From assembly GCA_026770585.1 (NCBI GenBank), contig MU646673.1, positions 252,201 through 264,294 of the forward strand: 12,094 nt of DNA, written 5' to 3'. Under the pieces are notes generated by a model, which saw only the letters and a program-made list of their open reading frames with translations, made no database searches and was not told the DNA's origin. This document shows, one piece after another, positions 10,631 to 12,094 of the stretch. The translations under genes were made by a program, and so were the position numbers. The number at the start of each line of letters is the position of its first letter. Position 1 is the stretch's first letter. The stretch is from Baffinella frigidus. Lineage: Eukaryota > Cryptophyceae > Cryptomonadales > Baffinellaceae.

Positions 10631-10860
10631 AAAGGTAGAGCGGTTTCCGCGTCTGGTGGCCACGGAAAAGAATAAAACAATGGCAAAAGTTGACAGTTCA
10701 GTACTCGGGCATTTCCTGCCCGAAAATCCCTTCGTAGCCCGCTGTGTGGAGTGGATAATCTCTAGACAATACGGTAGGCAATACCGTAGGGACATTGGGG
10801 GGGTTCCTTCGGATGCGGTAACGGAAATTCGGTCAGACCCGGGCCGAACATTCCTTGACA
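10631..10860 (+). repeat. TAGAGCGG end fragment followed by dispersed repeat, copy 3
   Basis: GGTAGAGCGGTTTCCGCGTC and TGGTGGCCAC match one end of the fold-back at 1353. From 10718, GCCCGAAAATCCCTTCGTAG then CCCGCTGTGTGG is the end of the dispersed repeat at 2541-2668, and from 10770 AATACGGTAGGCAATACCGT, AGGGACATTGGG and GGTAACGGAAATTCGG is its beginning. The order is thus permuted, as expected for a tandem dimer or a rearranged copy. Confidence 0.7.
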
Positions 10861-10872
10861 GCCCCTGTCTGG

Positions 10873-10975
10873 TGTGAGGACCTGGTCCTGGATGGGCCCG
10901 CCTCAGGGGAAAAGGGCTCCACGGTTGGGCCATGAGATCGACTGAGGCGGGCCCATCCAGGACCCGGTCCTCACA
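10873..10975. repeat. Fold-back hairpin with 33-bp arms
   Basis: Arms TGTGAGGACCTGGTCCTGGA then TGGGCCCGCCTCA (10873-10905) and their inverse (10943-10975), with a single mismatch, surround a 37-base loop. The arms themselves contain shorter palindromes (GACCTGGTC, GGGCCC). A minus-strand frame through it is not considered coding. Confidence 0.9.
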
Positions 10976-11189
10976 TCTGGTACATGTAGGCACATACACA
11001 ACGGATGTACTTACTCAAGACACCAAAACACAGAACCCCCCCACCCTAGTCTCACCTGGACTCTCGAACACCCCCGCAGGGGCCTACAGTACATAAACTA
11101 GAGACCTTTCCAGGTCACCCTACTGTAACACCCCCCTCGGTGTATCTAACACCCCCGCGTGTGTGTCTAGCAAACACACACACCTGGTG
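10976..11189. other. Spacer with repeated ACACCCCC words
   Basis: GAACACCCCCGCAGGGGCC, TAACACCCCCCTCGGTGT and CTAACACCCCCGCGTGTGTG are related short words. CACACACACC and GTGTGTGT blocks are present. No gene is seen. Confidence 0.4.
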
Positions 11190-11191
11190 TA

Positions 11192-11310
11192 CAGGGGTAC
11201 CTCGCTCATAAGAAAGCGCCCCCCCCCCAGAGGACCACCATAGGGCCCTAGGCATAGGCCTACTGTAGGGTCCTAGGGGGAGGCGCTTTCTTATGAGCGA
11301 GGTACCCCTG
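11192..11310. mobile_element. TA-type miniature element, 119 bp
   Basis: CAGGGGTACCTCGCTCATAA and GAAAGCGCC on the left are perfectly inverted on the right over about 25 bp. The left side is flanked by TA and the right by CA, probably a mutated TA. The core GGACCACCATAGGGCCCTAG then GCATAGGCCTACTGTAGGGT is shared with the other copies. Confidence 0.9.
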
Positions 11311-11455
11311 CACTGAACACGCACCCGACGGCAGTAAGCGGTGAGGGTGAGAGGTTCTCCCTCCTACCCTCACAGCCGCAAGGCGACGTAGTAGCGAGCG
11401 CGTGTCTACCCCCCCCCCCCTTGTGTAATAAACACGCCCCCGACGCTGGTAATTA
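11311..11455. other. Spacer with an imperfect dyad and poly-C run
   Basis: GTGAGGGTGAGAGGTTCTCCCTCCTACCCTCAC forms an imperfect dyad near 11340-11373. AACACGC(A/C)CCCGACG occurs at both ends (11323 and 11431). A C run of about 12 lies near 11409. No gene is seen. Confidence 0.4.
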
Positions 11456-11526
11456 CAGGGGTACCTCGCTCATGGGAAAGCGCCTCCTCCTAGGATCCTA
11501 CAGTAGGCCTATGCCTAGGGCCCTAC
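11456..11526. mobile_element. TA-type miniature element, right end missing
   Basis: TA|CAGGGGTACCTCGCTCATG, then GGAAAGCGCCTCC and CCTACAGTAGGCCTATGCCT, match the 11192-11310 copy read inversely. The homology ends after GGGCCCTACG, where an 11-bp palindrome arm begins. Confidence 0.8.
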
Positions 11527-11561
11527 GCTAGTAGTGCCGACTGTACAGTACACTACTAGCG
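11526..11561. repeat. Perfect 11-bp inverted repeat
   Basis: CGCTAGTAGTG and CACTACTAGCG surround a 14-base centre containing CTGTACAG, itself a palindrome. It lies exactly at the truncated edge of the miniature element. Confidence 0.8.
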
Positions 11562-11615
11562 ACCTAGCGGCGCCTCGTACGCACTAGGGCGATGACTAAG
11601 GCGACGCTGATGGTA

Positions 11616-11686
11616 GTACATAGCGCTTACAGTAAGCACTATGTGCTTACAGTACTTGCAGTGTGCTTGCAGTACGCACTATGTAC
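11616..11686. repeat. Compound palindrome of GCTTACAGTAAGC/GTGCTTGCAGTAC words
   Basis: The 71-base stretch begins GTACATAG and ends CTATGTAC. Internally it repeats GTGCTTACAGTACTTGCAG-like words so that the two halves pair imperfectly. It could form a branched hairpin. No function is known. Confidence 0.75.
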
Positions 11687-11702
11687 AACTAAGTAAGCAC
11701 TG

Positions 11703-11946
11703 AGCCATTTCCTTCGATCAGAGCCGCGAATCCAGGCTCTGGCCGCAGGAAATGGCTTTGGCTCCATCCTCGATTTGATCCGGTTGAGAGCTCCACACGT
11801 CATACAGTAGGACATACAGGACTAAGGCAGAGTCACGGCGACTAACTAAGCACTAAGGCGACGTCCGAGGGTAGGAGATTCTCCCACCTCCGAAATGGCT
11901 GCGGCTCCATCCTCGATTTGGTCGAGTTGAGAGCTCCACACGTCAT
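11703..11946 (-). repeat. Inverted repeat plus 143-bp-offset direct duplication
   Basis: AGCCATTTCCTTCGATCAGAG pairs with the inverse block ending at 11757. The block 11749-11803 (GAAATGGCTTTGGCTCCATC then CTCGATTTG and GAGAGCTCCACACGTCAT) is repeated at 11892-11946. On the minus strand both copies read DVWSSQ(P/L)DQIEDGA(K/A)AIS in one frame with few protein changes. No splice sites or start could be fixed, so a gene is not called. Confidence 0.6.
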
Positions 11947-12006
11947 GGCGACGTCGCAGCAAGCAGGCGAATGATGTCGTGGTCCGAGGGTAGGAGATTC
12001 TCCCAC
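11865..12006. repeat. Repeated GTCCGAGGGTAGGAGATTCTCCCACC
   Basis: The word with the dyad GGAGATTCTCC occurs at about 11865 and 11981, and in weaker form (GAGAGGTTCTCCCTCC) near 11350. Together with GGCGACGTC words it shows further local duplication at the end of the window. Confidence 0.7.
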
Positions 12007-12061
12007 CCGAACGGCTTTGTCGACGCTGGCGCTGACTGCTCTCTTTTTTGCCATGGGCTGT

Positions 12062-12094
12062 GCTTTGGAGTTTGGGGTTGAGGGTTTGGGGTTT
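12062..12094 (-). repeat. G-rich heptamer tract at the window end
   Basis: GGAGTTTGGGGTTGAGGGTTTGGGGTTT: variants of GGGTTTA in the orientation opposite to most arrays in the window. The tract is cut by the window boundary. Confidence 0.8.

Noticed and set aside
10873-10975. Intrinsic transcription terminator
   Set aside because: There is no T tract and no gene upstream. The 33-bp arms and 37-base loop fit a fold-back element better.
10577-10999. Minus-strand 140-residue frame
   Set aside because: It spans a fold-back hairpin, part of a dispersed repeat and a miniature-element end, with no recognisable domain.

Overview
This window looks like eukaryotic nuclear DNA from a repeat-dense genome. 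There is no convincing complete gene. Every long open frame is short and most are translations of repeats. Recurring 7-bp repeats of the CCCTAAA/TTTAGGG type, GT-AG-like junctions around short open segments, and many small inverted-repeat elements argue against bacteria, phage or an organelle. The TTTAGGG-type heptamer fits plants, green algae, dinoflagellates and some other protists. A large-genome microalga, such as a prasinophyte green alga, is my best guess at low confidence. No marker gene fixes the taxon.

Layout. Bases 1-1350 hold a pyrimidine tract, an AT-rich fold-back, a perfect 133-bp tandem duplication and repeated copies of a 3' splice-site-like segment ending CAG|GACCC. Bases 1353-2980 hold two fold-back elements and several copies of an exon-like segment encoding the phosphate-binding cassette of a cyclic-nucleotide-binding domain (GELA...RSAT), separated by a 30-bp minisatellite. 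Bases 2989-4170 are telomere-type heptamer arrays alternating with at least four copies of a second exon-like segment (KEQLDRLMEMDEA). Bases 4180-5200 hold dispersed repeats, a 32-bp minisatellite and a small terminal-inverted-repeat element. Bases 5250-5800 hold a third duplicated exon-like segment that is rich in basic residues. Bases 5813-6950 are a cluster of fold-backs, including a hairpin with arms of about 104 bp. Bases 6978-9700 again alternate heptamer arrays with exon-like segments (7176, 8414, 9604) and the AAAGTTGACGGA repeat family. Bases 9672-11526 hold a family of roughly 117-bp miniature elements flanked by TA, one of them visibly inserted into another. Bases 11526-12094 hold palindromes, a duplicated segment and a G-rich heptamer tail.

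Two patterns stand out. First, most C-rich heptamer arrays lie directly 5' of a plus-strand exon-like segment with an AG at its start. This suggests that they are intronic and supply, or have spread through, branch-point and pyrimidine tracts. Second, the exon-like segments tend to occur in several decayed copies, and several have lengths divisible by three. I infer either the introns of one or more very long plus-strand genes whose exons have been duplicated, or an intergenic graveyard of such exons. All homologies and boundaries were judged by eye.
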